A program made the position numbers and the translations under genes. DNA of 64,000 nucleotides from PALSA-612 sp963773055. Lineage in GTDB: Bacteria; Actinomycetota; Thermoleophilia; Gaiellales; Gaiellaceae. Shown here in pieces: positions 41,717-50,737 of this stretch (the first letter of the stretch is position 1; each line of letters begins with the position of its first letter). The notes beneath the pieces are model-generated. The model had not been told where the DNA came from. It saw only the letters and a program-made list of their open reading frames with translations, and ran no database searches. The DNA lies in the NCBI GenBank assembly GCA_963773055.1, contig CAVYZL010000006.1:558001-622000 (forward strand), in the 5' to 3' direction.

Positions 41717-42778
41717 GTGCTCGTGACGACGTACGAGCACATCGCCGACCTATCACTCCAGATCGACTCCTACGACCTCGTCGCGCTCGAGGAAGACGTC
41801 TCCAGCGGGTTCACGCGCCGGACTACGGTCGTCCAGCTCCGAGGCGGGGGAGAGGAAGGCTTGGGCGAGGACGTCACGTACAGCCGTGACGAGCAGATCC
41901 TGTTCCAAGAGACTGGGTCGGCGCTCGAGATCACAGGCGATCACACGATCGACTCGTTCTCCGAGATCGTCGGCGGGATCGACCTCTTCCCGGGCGGCGA
42001 GCCCGAGGCTCCTGCGTGGCGCCAGTACCGTCGTTGGGCCTTCGAGAGCGCGGCGCTCGACCTCGCGCTTCGTCAGTCCGGGCAGTCGCTCGCGGATGCG
42101 GTCGCGCGAGCTCCACGCCCGGTCCGCTTCGTCGTCTCGAAACGTCTGCCGAGCCCTCCGTCGGTCGATCCGCTACGGCGGCTGCTCGAGGCCTATCCGG
42201 GAACACGGCTGAAGCTCGATCCGACGAGCGAGTGGACGGCCGCGCTCGTCGAGAAGCTCTCCGAGCTCGATGCGGTCGACATCGTCGACCTCAAGGCTGC
42301 CTATCGCGGCACGGCGGTCGACCAGCCGACCGATCCGGCGCTCTACGCCCGAGTCGCGGAGGCATTTCCGGCGGCGATCATCGAGGACCCGGACGTCGAC
42401 GACCCCGAGGCCGGCGCGGTGCTCGAGCCGCATCGGGACCGGATCAGCTGGGACGCGATCATCCACTCCGTCGCCGATGTCGAGGCATTGCCGTTCGTCC
42501 CGAAGACGCTGAACATCAAGCCCTCGCGGTTCGGCGCGCTCGCCTCGCTCTTGGCGACGTACGACCACTGCGATCGGAGCTCGATTCGGATGTACGGCGG
42601 CGGCCAGTTCGAGCTCGGACCGGGTCGTGGCCAGATCCAGTACCTCGCGTCGCTCTTCCATCCGGACGGGCCGAACGACGTGGCACCGAAGGGCTACAAC
42701 GCGCCGGAGCCACCTTCGGGGCTCGAGACGAGCCCACTGAGCCCGGCAATCGAGCCGGTCGGGTTCCGCTGGTCTTGA
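41717..42778 (+). CDS. Enolase-superfamily protein (muconate/mandelate racemase-like)
   Basis: The 353-residue protein has the barrel-domain pattern: LKLDPTSEW (Lys), VDIVDLKAAYRG (first metal Asp), AAIIEDPDVDD (Glu), ISWDAI (Asp) and LNIKPSRFG (Lys). It differs from the usual dipeptide epimerases and o-succinylbenzoate synthases, so only the superfamily can be named. TAGGCT lies at 41708-41713, 3 nt before the GTG at 41717 and 9 nt before an alternative GTG at 41723; neither spacing is ideal. Confidence 0.75.
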   Translation: MLVTTYEHIADLSLQIDSYDLVALEEDVSSGFTRRTTVVQLRGGGEEGLGEDVTYSRDEQILFQETGSALEITGDHTIDSFSEIVGGIDLFPGGEPEAPAWRQYRRWAFESAALDLALRQSGQSLADAVARAPRPVRFVVSKRLPSPPSVDPLRRLLEAYPGTRLKLDPTSEWTAALVEKLSELDAVDIVDLKAAYRGTAVDQPTDPALYARVAEAFPAAIIEDPDVDDPEAGAVLEPHRDRISWDAIIHSVADVEALPFVPKTLNIKPSRFGALASLLATYDHCDRSSIRMYGGGQFELGPGRGQIQYLASLFHPDGPNDVAPKGYNAPEPPSGLETSPLSPAIEPVGFRWS

Positions 42779-42821
42779 AGTTGCAGACGGCACAGACCCC
42801 GCGTACGGTGTAACCGCTCGG

Positions 42822-43991
42822 ATGTACGTTCACAGGCGTTACGACCCGAACGATCGCTACCGCGACCGGCGTCGGCGTGCCCGCCGTGGTAAGCGGCTGA
42901 GACGTACGGCGATCGCCACGGCCTTGCTGGCGGCCGCTGCCGCCGTAGTCCTCGGCGCGACCTTCTTCACCCGTGGTGGGGAGACGACCGCCCCGCAGGC
43001 GACGGCCCGCGGGCCGGCCGTCAAGGGCCATGTCCCGAACGAGATCCGCGGGGTGCACGTGACCATGGGCCTCGCTTCGATCGAGGGGAAGCTCGGCCAG
43101 TACTTCGCGCTCCGTGCCTACGGGCTGAACACGATCGAGCTCGACGTGAAGGACGAGAACGGAAGCGTCGGGTTCGCCTCCTCGGCTCTACCGAAGCTCG
43201 CGCTCGACATCGGCTCCGCCTCGACGTCCTATGACGCGGCGGCTGTCGCGCGAGCGGCGCACGACGCGCACATCTACCTCATCGGCCGTGTCGTCACGTT
43301 TGCCGATCCCACGCTCGCGCCGGCGCGCCCCGACCAGGCGCTCCAGTGGCCCGACGGCTCGGTCTGGCACGACCCCGCCGGCCTCGCGTGGCTCAACCCG
43401 TACGACAAGCGAAACTGGCGCTACGCCGTTGCGGTGGGGGCGGCTGCTGCGAAGGCGGGGTTCGACGAGATCCAGTTCGACTACGTGCGCTTCCCGAGCG
43501 ACGGTCAGATCGGGTCGATCGTGTACCCCCGCAGCGTGCGCGAGCCGAAGGACCGGACAATCGCGCGCTTCCTTCGCTACGCGAGCGAGCGTCTCCATCC
43601 GCTCGGCGTGCGCGTGTCGGCCGATTTGTTCGGGCTCGCTGCAACCCGCGATCTTGGCGTCGGTCAGTCACCGAAGCTCGTCGGCCGCTACCTCGACGCG
43701 ATCTACCCGATGGTCTACCCGTCGCACTTCGTGCCGGGCGAGTACCACCTCGTTGAGCCGGAGGCGTTTCCCGGTCGGACGGTTGCGAACGCGCTCGAGG
43801 ACTATCGCTCGGATCTCGCGAAAGACGGCGTCCGCATCGTTCCCTGGCTGCAGGACTTCTCGCTGCGCCGGCCGTACGGCCTGGCCGAGGTGGAGGATCA
43901 GGTGGAGGCGGCCCGCCAGACGCACGTGGACGGGTTCCTGCTCTGGAACCCGCTCGGCGTGTACACGCAGGAGGCTCTCGCGTCGCGCTGA
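42822..43991 (+). CDS. Secreted putative glycoside hydrolase (DUF4015)
   Basis: The 389-residue protein has a basic N-terminus, one membrane anchor (about 24-48) and a TIM-barrel domain. The domain has the DUF4015 signatures RGVHVT, LNTIELDVKDENG, FDEIQFDYVRFPSDG and VSADLFGLAAT. The family is predicted to act on polysaccharides. It may cut a wall or extracellular glycan. Confidence 0.85.
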   Translation: MYVHRRYDPNDRYRDRRRRARRGKRLRRTAIATALLAAAAAVVLGATFFTRGGETTAPQATARGPAVKGHVPNEIRGVHVTMGLASIEGKLGQYFALRAYGLNTIELDVKDENGSVGFASSALPKLALDIGSASTSYDAAAVARAAHDAHIYLIGRVVTFADPTLAPARPDQALQWPDGSVWHDPAGLAWLNPYDKRNWRYAVAVGAAAAKAGFDEIQFDYVRFPSDGQIGSIVYPRSVREPKDRTIARFLRYASERLHPLGVRVSADLFGLAATRDLGVGQSPKLVGRYLDAIYPMVYPSHFVPGEYHLVEPEAFPGRTVANALEDYRSDLAKDGVRIVPWLQDFSLRRPYGLAEVEDQVEAARQTHVDGFLLWNPLGVYTQEALASR

Positions 43992-44090
43992 AACGTCGCT
44001 TCGCTAATGGAGCGCTGTCACCGTCTTCTCACAGATTCCTTACAGGTAGATCAACGCGCACACACGCCGGAGCACGATACTTCGGGTCGA

Positions 44091-44585
44091 ATGCGGAAAG
44101 CCGCCCTCCTCAGCCTGCTCGCGATCACCGCCGTTGCCGCTGCCGCCTCCTCGCAGGCCAGCACGGCCGCCGCCGATGACGGCTGCCTCGTGGTCGATGC
44201 CGGGCGGGGGGTTGTCACGGTAAACGCGAAGGGCTTCGTGTTCGGCCGTTTCGACCAGGGGCAGGTCGACATCGACGACCCACTCACGGGCGACGGGCAG
44301 GTTCGCGTCTTCGGGTATCAGAAGAAGCGCCTGCTCACCGACACGAAGACCCGCTACATCGGCTTCGGAGTTCGTTTCCGCGCGAGCGGCCTGTTCCGGA
44401 TCAGGATCGAGGCGATCGGCATCGACATGAGCCTCAGCGGAAAGGGCGCCGGGACGGTCTCCTCAGACGGCTTCATCGACGCGGGCACGTACTCGATCGA
44501 CGCTGCGAGCTTCTGCGAGGACCACTTCCAGCCGCTACCGGACGCGCCGCACAAGGTTGTCGTCGCGGCGCAGAGCACCGGCTAG
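44091..44585 (+). CDS. Secreted protein of unknown function
   Basis: From the ATG at 44091 the protein has 164 residues with a clear signal peptide (KAALLSLLAITAVAAAASS, cleavage near ASTAAA). The mature part is beta-rich (GVVTVNAKGFVFGRFDQGQV) with two cysteines. The upstream extension to 44007 is not supported. It precedes a two-component system by 16 bases. Function unknown. Confidence 0.65.
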   Translation: MRKAALLSLLAITAVAAAASSQASTAAADDGCLVVDAGRGVVTVNAKGFVFGRFDQGQVDIDDPLTGDGQVRVFGYQKKRLLTDTKTRYIGFGVRFRASGLFRIRIEAIGIDMSLSGKGAGTVSSDGFIDAGTYSIDAASFCEDHFQPLPDAPHKVVVAAQSTG

Positions 44586-44601
44586 CTGGCATCCTCGGCG
44601 C

Positions 44602-45309
44602 ATGGCGGCCGCTCCCGCATCGATTCTCGTGGTCGAGGACGAGAGCTCGATCGCGTCCTTCGTCTCGCTCTATCTGAAGAATGCGGGCTTCGTCGTCCGC
44701 ACCGCCGCGACGGGTAACGAGGGTCTCGCGAGCGTACGCGCAGACACGCCGTCGCTGATCGTGCTCGACCTGATGCTTCCCGACATCGACGGGATCGAGG
44801 TCTGCCGCCGGATCCGGACGACATCCGACGTGCCGATCCTCATGCTGACGGCGCGCGACGAGGACGTCGACAAGATCATCGGCCTCGAGGTCGGCGCGGA
44901 CGACTACATGACGAAGCCGTTCAACCCGCGCGAGCTCGTCGCCCGCGTGAAGTCGATCCTGCGGCGAGCGACCGCCGACCGCCGCCTGCCGGAGAGCGCG
45001 GTCATCGAGCACGGCGACCTCGTCGTCGACGCAGGCCGCCGCGAGGCGCGCGTGGCGGGCGACGAGGTGCAGCTCGCTCCTAAGGAGTTCGATCTGCTCT
45101 GGGAGCTGCTCGACCATCGCGGGCTCGTGCTCACGCGCGACCAGCTGCTCGAACGTGTCTGGGGCTACACGTTCGCCGGCGATACGCGCACGGTCGACGT
45201 CCACGTGCGCCAGCTCCGTCGCAAGCTCGGCGATGCCTCTCCGATCGTCACCGTGTGGGGCGTCGGCTACAAGGTCTCTCCGGCAAAGGACGCCGCGCCC
45301 GCGGCGTAA
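44602..45309 (+). CDS. OmpR-family response regulator
   Basis: The 235-residue protein has an intact receiver: acidic pair E12/D13, phosphoacceptor D56 in VLDLMLPD and K105 in TKPF. A winged-helix C-terminus follows (VLTRDQLLERVWGY, VDVHVRQLRRKLG, VWGVGYK). Its cognate kinase begins 5 bases downstream. The short 15-residue N-terminal extension of the open frame is not needed. Confidence 0.95.
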   Translation: MAAAPASILVVEDESSIASFVSLYLKNAGFVVRTAATGNEGLASVRADTPSLIVLDLMLPDIDGIEVCRRIRTTSDVPILMLTARDEDVDKIIGLEVGADDYMTKPFNPRELVARVKSILRRATADRRLPESAVIEHGDLVVDAGRREARVAGDEVQLAPKEFDLLWELLDHRGLVLTRDQLLERVWGYTFAGDTRTVDVHVRQLRRKLGDASPIVTVWGVGYKVSPAKDAAPAA

Positions 45310-45314
45310 CCGCC

Positions 45315-46727
45315 ATGTTCAAGTCGCTGCGGTTCCGGCTGCCCGCGCTCTTCCTCGCGGGAATCGTGCTGGCGGGGATCGTGTCGGCGGCGATCGCGTT
45401 CCGCCTGCTCCAGACGTACTCGGAGGACCGGTCGTTGAAGGAGCTGCGCCGAGAGGCGAACGGCCTCACGCAGCTGTACGCGCAGCAGGCGATCAAGTCG
45501 AGCGACGAGGGCCGGTTCGCACCGGCGTTCGTCGGACGCCAGCTCGAGAACGCGACGGGCGACCGGATCTACTACGCCGGCCTGCCGCTCTTCCCGGGCG
45601 AGGCGCCCGGCCTCCGCAAGCTGCCATCGGGGCTCGTCGACTGGCCCAAGATCCGCGGCGGGGATTCGGTCACCTTCGAGTTCACGCCGCCCGACGGCAC
45701 GCGGCCGTACATCGCCGTCGGGTTCCCCGTCGAGCTCGCGGGCACGACGTTCGGCGCGCTCGTCGTCGCGAAGCCGAAGACCGTCTTGCGCGACACGTGG
45801 TTGACGCTGATGAAGTTCTTCGCCGTATCGCTGCTCGGGGGGCTTGTCGTCGCCGGCGGGCTCGCGTGGTACGCGTCGCGGCGCATCACACGGCCGGTGC
45901 TCGGGCTCTCACACGCCGCCGACGAGATCGCGGAAGGCCACTACGACGTCGAGATCCCGCGCATGAGCGGGGGCGACGAGATCAGTCATCTCGCCGACCG
46001 CTTCCGGGAGATGGCCACGCAGCTGGCCGAGGCGGAGGAGCTCGAACGGAACTTCCTCATGTCCGTCTCGCATGAGCTACGCACGCCGCTGACGGCGATC
46101 CGCGGCCACGTCGAAGCGCTTCGCGAAGGCGTTGCGGAAGCTCCGGAGGCGCGGGCGGAATCGCTCGATGTGATCGCCTCGGAGACCGACCGGCTGGAGC
46201 GGCTCGTCGGCGACGTGCTCGACCTCGCGAAGCTCGAGGCCCGTCGGTTCACCGTTCTCCGGGAAGAGGTCGACATGGGGCGGCTCGTCGACCAGGCCTA
46301 TGCGTCGTTCGGCGAGGAGGCGCGTAGGCGCGGAATCGACTACCGCTGCGAGATCGTCGACCGGCCCGTGATCACGACGGACGGGGATCGCGTGCTCCAG
46401 ATCATCTCCAACCTGCTCGTCAACGCCTTCCGCTGGACGCCCGACGGCGGGCGGATCGATCTCGAGCTGAACCAGGCGAACGGACGTGTGGCGGTCGCGG
46501 TTGCGGACACGGGGCCGGGAATCGACTCGGACGAGCGGGAGCGCATCTTTCGCCCGTTCTGGTCACAGGACGGCGGCGGCACAGGGCTCGGTCTGACGAT
46601 CGCGCGCGAGCTCGCGGTCGCGCTCGGCGGCGAGGTCGAGGTGAAGAACGGCGATGAACGCGGCAGTCGCTTCGAGCTGCTGCTGCCGGCAATGCCAGCT
46701 AGCCGGCGCCAGCTAGGCCGACATTAG
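45315..46727 (+). CDS. Sensor histidine kinase
   Basis: The 470-residue protein has two membrane helices (about 8-30 and 165-186) with an extracellular domain between them. A HAMP linker, the phosphoacceptor His253 in SVSHELRTPL and an ATP-binding domain with N-box NAFRWTPDG, DTGPGI and GTGLGL follow. It pairs with the response regulator immediately upstream. The signal is unknown. Confidence 0.95.
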   Translation: MFKSLRFRLPALFLAGIVLAGIVSAAIAFRLLQTYSEDRSLKELRREANGLTQLYAQQAIKSSDEGRFAPAFVGRQLENATGDRIYYAGLPLFPGEAPGLRKLPSGLVDWPKIRGGDSVTFEFTPPDGTRPYIAVGFPVELAGTTFGALVVAKPKTVLRDTWLTLMKFFAVSLLGGLVVAGGLAWYASRRITRPVLGLSHAADEIAEGHYDVEIPRMSGGDEISHLADRFREMATQLAEAEELERNFLMSVSHELRTPLTAIRGHVEALREGVAEAPEARAESLDVIASETDRLERLVGDVLDLAKLEARRFTVLREEVDMGRLVDQAYASFGEEARRRGIDYRCEIVDRPVITTDGDRVLQIISNLLVNAFRWTPDGGRIDLELNQANGRVAVAVADTGPGIDSDERERIFRPFWSQDGGGTGLGLTIARELAVALGGEVEVKNGDERGSRFELLLPAMPASRRQLGRH

Positions 46728-47185
46728 CTAGCCGCTGCCGCGTCGTCGGCACGTCGGTCGCCGAGCCGATGCACGGTGGCAGCCGTCGCACCGACGGCGT
46801 CCTCGATCCTCGCCAGCCGCTCGTCGATGGTCGACCAGCTGGATGAGATCAAGTCGACAAGGAGGCCGAGGTCGTCGACGCGGGCGAATCGCTCGGCCGT
46901 GAGCTCTACCTCCAGCCGCTCGAGCCGTTTTGCGATCTGCGTGGCGAGACCCCGGACCTCAGCCAGCTGACGGCCGACCGGGCCTGCCTCTTTGCGGACA
47001 CCGGCGCGGATCGCTTCCGCCACACGATCGGGCAGGTCTGCCTCGAGCCCGGCCGCGATTCGTGAGAGCTCCCCGAGCTCGGTACGCGTGCGCTCCAGGG
47101 AGGCGGCGATGTCAGACTCGCGCGGCCGTGCGGCTCTCGCTTCCGCGAGTCGCTCGCGCGCCTTCTCCAGTGCAAGCTCTTGCAT
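46724..47185 (-). CDS. Coiled-coil protein of unknown function
   Basis: The 153-residue protein is helical and charged, with regular leucine spacing (LEKARERLAEARA, ERTRTELGELSRIAAGLEADL, AKRLERLEVELTAERFARV). It is probably an elongated coiled coil. The ATG has TATCGT 7 nt upstream. Its stop overlaps that of the histidine kinase by 3 bases. Function unknown. Confidence 0.65.
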   Translation of the reverse strand: MQELALEKARERLAEARAARPRESDIAASLERTRTELGELSRIAAGLEADLPDRVAEAIRAGVRKEAGPVGRQLAEVRGLATQIAKRLERLEVELTAERFARVDDLGLLVDLISSSWSTIDERLARIEDAVGATAATVHRLGDRRADDAAAAS

Positions 47186-47192
47186 GTCGGCG

Positions 47193-47198
47193 ACGATA
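47193..47198 (-). promoter_or_regulatory. Leaderless -10 hexamer of the coiled-coil gene
   Basis: TATCGT on the minus strand, 7 nt before the ATG at 47185. Confidence 0.55.
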
Positions 47199-47221
47199 GC
47201 GTCGAGCCCGGACGACCTGGA

Positions 47222-47252
47222 ACGGGATCGGGGACACGATGAATCCCGTCCC
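47222..47252 (+). repeat. Dispersed hairpin element, copy 2
   Basis: ACGGGATC then GGGACACGATGAATC followed by CCGTCCC. It matches the copy at 32289-32319 in length and in most bases, on the same strand and again upstream of a gene (yajC). Two stem positions mismatch, so this copy is slightly decayed. The rest of the gap to 47317 carries only an SD (AAGGAG) before yajC. Confidence 0.6.
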
Positions 47253-47317
47253 TATGCATCACTTGCTTACCGGTTGCTGGCACACTTCACGAGCACCGCG
47301 CAGCCCAAGGAGACCGC

Positions 47318-47653
47318 GTGTCGTTCATTCCCATTCTCGTACTTCTGCTCGCAGCCATGTGGCTGCTCGTGATTCGCCCGCAGCGGGCGCGTCAGAAGGC
47401 CGCGCAGGACACCCGCGACTCCCTCATGCCCGGCGCCGAGGTGCTCACGGCCGGAGGGCTCTATGGCACGGTCCGGGTCGTCGACGACGAAGAGGTGCAC
47501 GTGGAGATCGCGCAGGACACCGTCGTCCGCGTCGCCCGGCGCGCGATCGCCGCCGTGATCGAGCCCGAGGACGCACAGCTTGCGGAGCTCGAGCGCGCGC
47601 AGCGCACCGCAGAGGACGAGGTCGTCGCCGCCGGGGAACCGGGCGAGCGGTAG
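47318..47653 (+). CDS. yajC: Sec translocon accessory protein YajC
   Basis: The 111-residue protein has a single N-terminal helix and the family motif VIRPQRARQKAAQ, followed by the cytoplasmic SMPGAEVLTAGGLYGTV-like region. YajC joins SecDF at the SecYEG channel. A GTG start with SD AAGGAG upstream fits. It lies 16 bases before secDF. Confidence 0.93.
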   Translation: MSFIPILVLLLAAMWLLVIRPQRARQKAAQDTRDSLMPGAEVLTAGGLYGTVRVVDDEEVHVEIAQDTVVRVARRAIAAVIEPEDAQLAELERAQRTAEDEVVAAGEPGER

Positions 47654-47669
47654 ACGACGCGACGCGAGC

Positions 47670-50390
47670 ATGCGCGAACGGCGTAACCACCTAGTTCTCG
47701 TCGGCCTGATCCTGGCCGCGCTCGTCGGCGTGGCGCTGCTCGCGATCCCCGGCTCTCCGATCCACCGCAAACCGACGCTCGGGCTCGACCTCCAGGGTGG
47801 GCTCGAGGTCGTCCTCAAGGCCGTTCCGCCGGCGGGTCACGAGCTGACGGCGGAGGATCTCGACCGGTCGGTCGGCATCATGCGGAGCCGCATCGACAAG
47901 CTCGGCGTGTCCGAGCCCGAGCTGCGCAAGCAAGGCTCCGACCAGATCGTGATCCAGCTCGCTGGCGTCACCGACCCGAAGCAGGCGGCGGCGCTGATCG
48001 GTAAGACGGCGCAGCTCGAGCTCTACGACCTCGAGGAGGACCTGACCGGGCCTTCGATCGGGGCGAGCGGCCCGGTGGCGACCGCGAGCCTCTACAACCT
48101 CCTCGTCGGCGAGCAGGCGAAGGCGAAGAAGGGCGCGTCTGCCTACTACCTCTTCGCCAAGAACAAGCGGCTGATCGCGGGACCGGCCGACACGCGCGCC
48201 GCGCTGTTCACGAAGCAGCACCCGCGCGTGCCGAAGGGCGGCAAGGTGCTGGCCGTGCCCGCGGGCACGGCCGTCGTCACGTGTACGGCGACGCAGGAGA
48301 ACCCGTGCCCGCCGAACCTCGTCTCGGGCGGGCCGTACTACTACCTCTTCAAGCACGACCCGAACAACGCGACCCAGCCCGTTCCGGAGATGACGGGGGG
48401 CGACATCAAGGCGTCGGGGACGAAGCAGGACTTGGACCAGTTCGGACAGCCGATCGTCCGCATCGCGTTCACCGGCAAGGGCTCCGGCAGGTTCCAGGAC
48501 ATCACGCGCCGGCTGTGGGAGCGAGGGAACCTTCGGGGCGTCTCGCAGCACTTCGCGATCGTGCTCGACGGCGAGATGAAGTCCTGGCCGCAGATCGACC
48601 ACACGGACCGGACGCTCTCGAACGGTATCTCCGGCGGCGCCCAGATCGAGAACATCGGCACAGGCGGTGACGCGAAGGATCTCGCGCTCGTCCTCCAGAC
48701 CGGCGCGCTCCCCGTCTCGTTCGAGCAGATCGAGCGCACGGACGTGTCGGCGACGCTCGGCAAGGACTCGCTGCAGCAGGCGAAGACCGCGGCGCTGATC
48801 GGGCTGATCGCCGTCGCCATCTTCCTGCTGCTCCTGTACCGGCTGCTCGGTGTCGTCGCTGTCGCCGGGCTCGCCGTCTACGCGGCGTTCATGTACGCCG
48901 CGATCCTCCTCCTCCATGTGACCCTGACGCTGCCCGGGTTCGCCGGGCTGATCCTGACGATCGGGGTCGCGGCCGATGCGAACGTCGTCATCTTCGAACG
49001 CATCAAGGAAGAGGTGCGCGCCGGGAAGTCCGCGCGCGCGGCGATCGCAACCGGCTACCAGAAGGGCTTCCACACGATCATCGACGCCAACGTCGTGACG
49101 GCGATCACGGCTCTCGTCCTGTTCGCCGTCGCGACCGCCCAGGTCAAGGGCTTTGCGCTCATGCTCCTGATCGGGACCGTCGTCTCGCTCGTGACGGCCG
49201 TCGCGGCGACGCGCGCGATGCTCGGCTTGCTCGCCGACTTCCACTGGTTCGACAACCCGAGCTTCATGGGCGCCCGCGGCGAACAGCGGGGCCGCTTCCT
49301 CCAGATCGACTTCATGGGCAAGCGGTACGTGTGGCTCTCGATCGCGGCGGCCATCGTCGCGGCGTCGGTGCTCGCGATCGCGGTCAAGGGCCTCAACCTC
49401 GGCATCGACTTCCGCGGCGGCACGCAGATCGCCTTCAAGACCGAGAAGTACGTCCCGATCGACGACGTGCGCTCCCAGATGCGGGCGATCGGCCACAGGA
49501 GCGCGATCATCCAGGGTCGCGGGAGCTCGCAGGACTCGAGCTTCAAGAACTTCCAGATTCGCACCGAGTCGCTGACGCTGCCGCAGCAGAACAGGATCCA
49601 GACCGACCTGCAGGACAAGCTCGGCGCCGAGTCGATCGGGATCAAGAGCGTGTCCTCGAGCTTCAGCCACCAGATCGCACGGCTCGCGATCCTCGCCATC
49701 CTCGTCTCGCTCGCCCTCATCGTCTTCTACATCGCGCTCCGCTTCGACTTCAAGTACGCGGTGCCGGTGCTCGTCGCGCTCGCGCACGACATCGTGATCA
49801 CGGTCGGGGTCTACGCGCTGACGGGTCGGGAGGTGACGACCGCGACAGTCGCAGCGGTGCTGACCGTGCTCGGGTACTCGATCTACGACACGATCATCAT
49901 CTTCGACCGGATCCGGGAGAACGTCCCGCTGATGCGCCGGGCCTCGTTCGCGAACATCGCGAACATCTCGCTCTGGGAGACGATTCGCCGGTCGCTCGCG
50001 ACGACGTTCATCACGCTGCTCCCGATCACGTGTCTGCTGCTCTTCGGCGGCGAGACGCTGAAGGACTTCGCCTTCGCGCTCCTCGTCGGGATCCTGTCCG
50101 GCGCCTACTCGTCGATCTTCGTCGCCGCGCCGCTCTTGACGATCCTCAAGGAGCGTGAGCCCGAGTTCCGGCGGCGCATCGCGAGCGACGTCGTCGAGTC
50201 GGGCGTCGGCGGCGCCGTCGTGGCGGCCGAGCTGTCGGCCGTCGAGGCGCGCGAGAGCGCCGCAGAGGTTGCGCCGGTGCCTGCGGCAACGGGCACGGAC
50301 GGTGGAGACGGCCTCGCGCCGCGTGCGCAGTCGAAGCGCGAGCAGAGGCGACAACGACGACGGTCGCGGCCACATGGACGCGCCCGATAG
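47670..50390 (+). CDS. secDF: Fused protein translocase subunit SecDF
   Basis: The 906-residue protein is SecD and SecF in one chain with twelve predicted membrane helices. SecD part: GLDLQGGLEVVLKA and IASDANVVIFERIKEE-like (ADANVVIFERIKEE). SecF part: GIDFRGGTQIAF and YSIYDTIIIFDRIRE. It uses the proton gradient to aid late steps of export. A C-terminal basic tail overlaps the next gene by 17 bases. The 30-residue upstream extension is rejected. Confidence 0.95.
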   Translation: MRERRNHLVLVGLILAALVGVALLAIPGSPIHRKPTLGLDLQGGLEVVLKAVPPAGHELTAEDLDRSVGIMRSRIDKLGVSEPELRKQGSDQIVIQLAGVTDPKQAAALIGKTAQLELYDLEEDLTGPSIGASGPVATASLYNLLVGEQAKAKKGASAYYLFAKNKRLIAGPADTRAALFTKQHPRVPKGGKVLAVPAGTAVVTCTATQENPCPPNLVSGGPYYYLFKHDPNNATQPVPEMTGGDIKASGTKQDLDQFGQPIVRIAFTGKGSGRFQDITRRLWERGNLRGVSQHFAIVLDGEMKSWPQIDHTDRTLSNGISGGAQIENIGTGGDAKDLALVLQTGALPVSFEQIERTDVSATLGKDSLQQAKTAALIGLIAVAIFLLLLYRLLGVVAVAGLAVYAAFMYAAILLLHVTLTLPGFAGLILTIGVAADANVVIFERIKEEVRAGKSARAAIATGYQKGFHTIIDANVVTAITALVLFAVATAQVKGFALMLLIGTVVSLVTAVAATRAMLGLLADFHWFDNPSFMGARGEQRGRFLQIDFMGKRYVWLSIAAAIVAASVLAIAVKGLNLGIDFRGGTQIAFKTEKYVPIDDVRSQMRAIGHRSAIIQGRGSSQDSSFKNFQIRTESLTLPQQNRIQTDLQDKLGAESIGIKSVSSSFSHQIARLAILAILVSLALIVFYIALRFDFKYAVPVLVALAHDIVITVGVYALTGREVTTATVAAVLTVLGYSIYDTIIIFDRIRENVPLMRRASFANIANISLWETIRRSLATTFITLLPITCLLLFGGETLKDFAFALLVGILSGAYSSIFVAAPLLTILKEREPEFRRRIASDVVESGVGGAVVAAELSAVEARESAAEVAPVPAATGTDGGDGLAPRAQSKREQRRQRRRSRPHGRAR

Positions 50391-50733
50391 GTCGCTGCGG
50401 GAGCTCGTCGAGCGCCTCGGCCTGGCCGCGATCGGCGCTGTTGCGCTGACCGCTGATCGGATGGACGAGCTCGCCTCCGAGCTCGCCGACCGCGGGACGA
50501 TCAAGCGCGACGACGCGAGGCAGCTCCTCGAAGACGCCGCCGCACGGTGGCGTGCCGAGACGTCACGCGTGGTCGAGCGGACTGGAGACGGGCTTCAGGG
50601 GCTGTTCGTGCAGCTGGGGCTCGTCCCGCGCGAGGAGTACGACGAGCTCGAGCTCAGGCTCGCTCAGCTCGAGCACCGGCTACGGCTCGTCGAGCGAGCG
50701 CCGGAGGACGGACCGGAGCCCGTGCAAGACTGA
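50374..50733 (+). CDS. Phasin-like (PhaF/COG3937 type) coiled-coil protein
   Basis: The 119-residue protein has two helical parts: LVERLGLAAIGAVALTADRMDEL, and DDARQLLEDAAARWRAE followed by an acidic coiled coil (EEYDELELRLAQLEHRLRLVE). This pattern is that of poly(3-hydroxyalkanoate) synthesis regulators of the phasin group. It overlaps the secDF end by 17 bases and precedes a UbiB-like kinase. No PHA synthase is in the window, so its role may be different. Confidence 0.65.
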   Translation: MDAPDRSLRELVERLGLAAIGAVALTADRMDELASELADRGTIKRDDARQLLEDAAARWRAETSRVVERTGDGLQGLFVQLGLVPREEYDELELRLAQLEHRLRLVERAPEDGPEPVQD

Positions 50734-50737
50734 CGGC

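Noticed and set aside
47691..50504. A 937-codon open frame on the minus strand opposite secDF.
   Set aside because: It is rich in Arg, Glu and Asp from the complement of GC-rich codons, has no domain, and lies fully opposite a well-supported gene.
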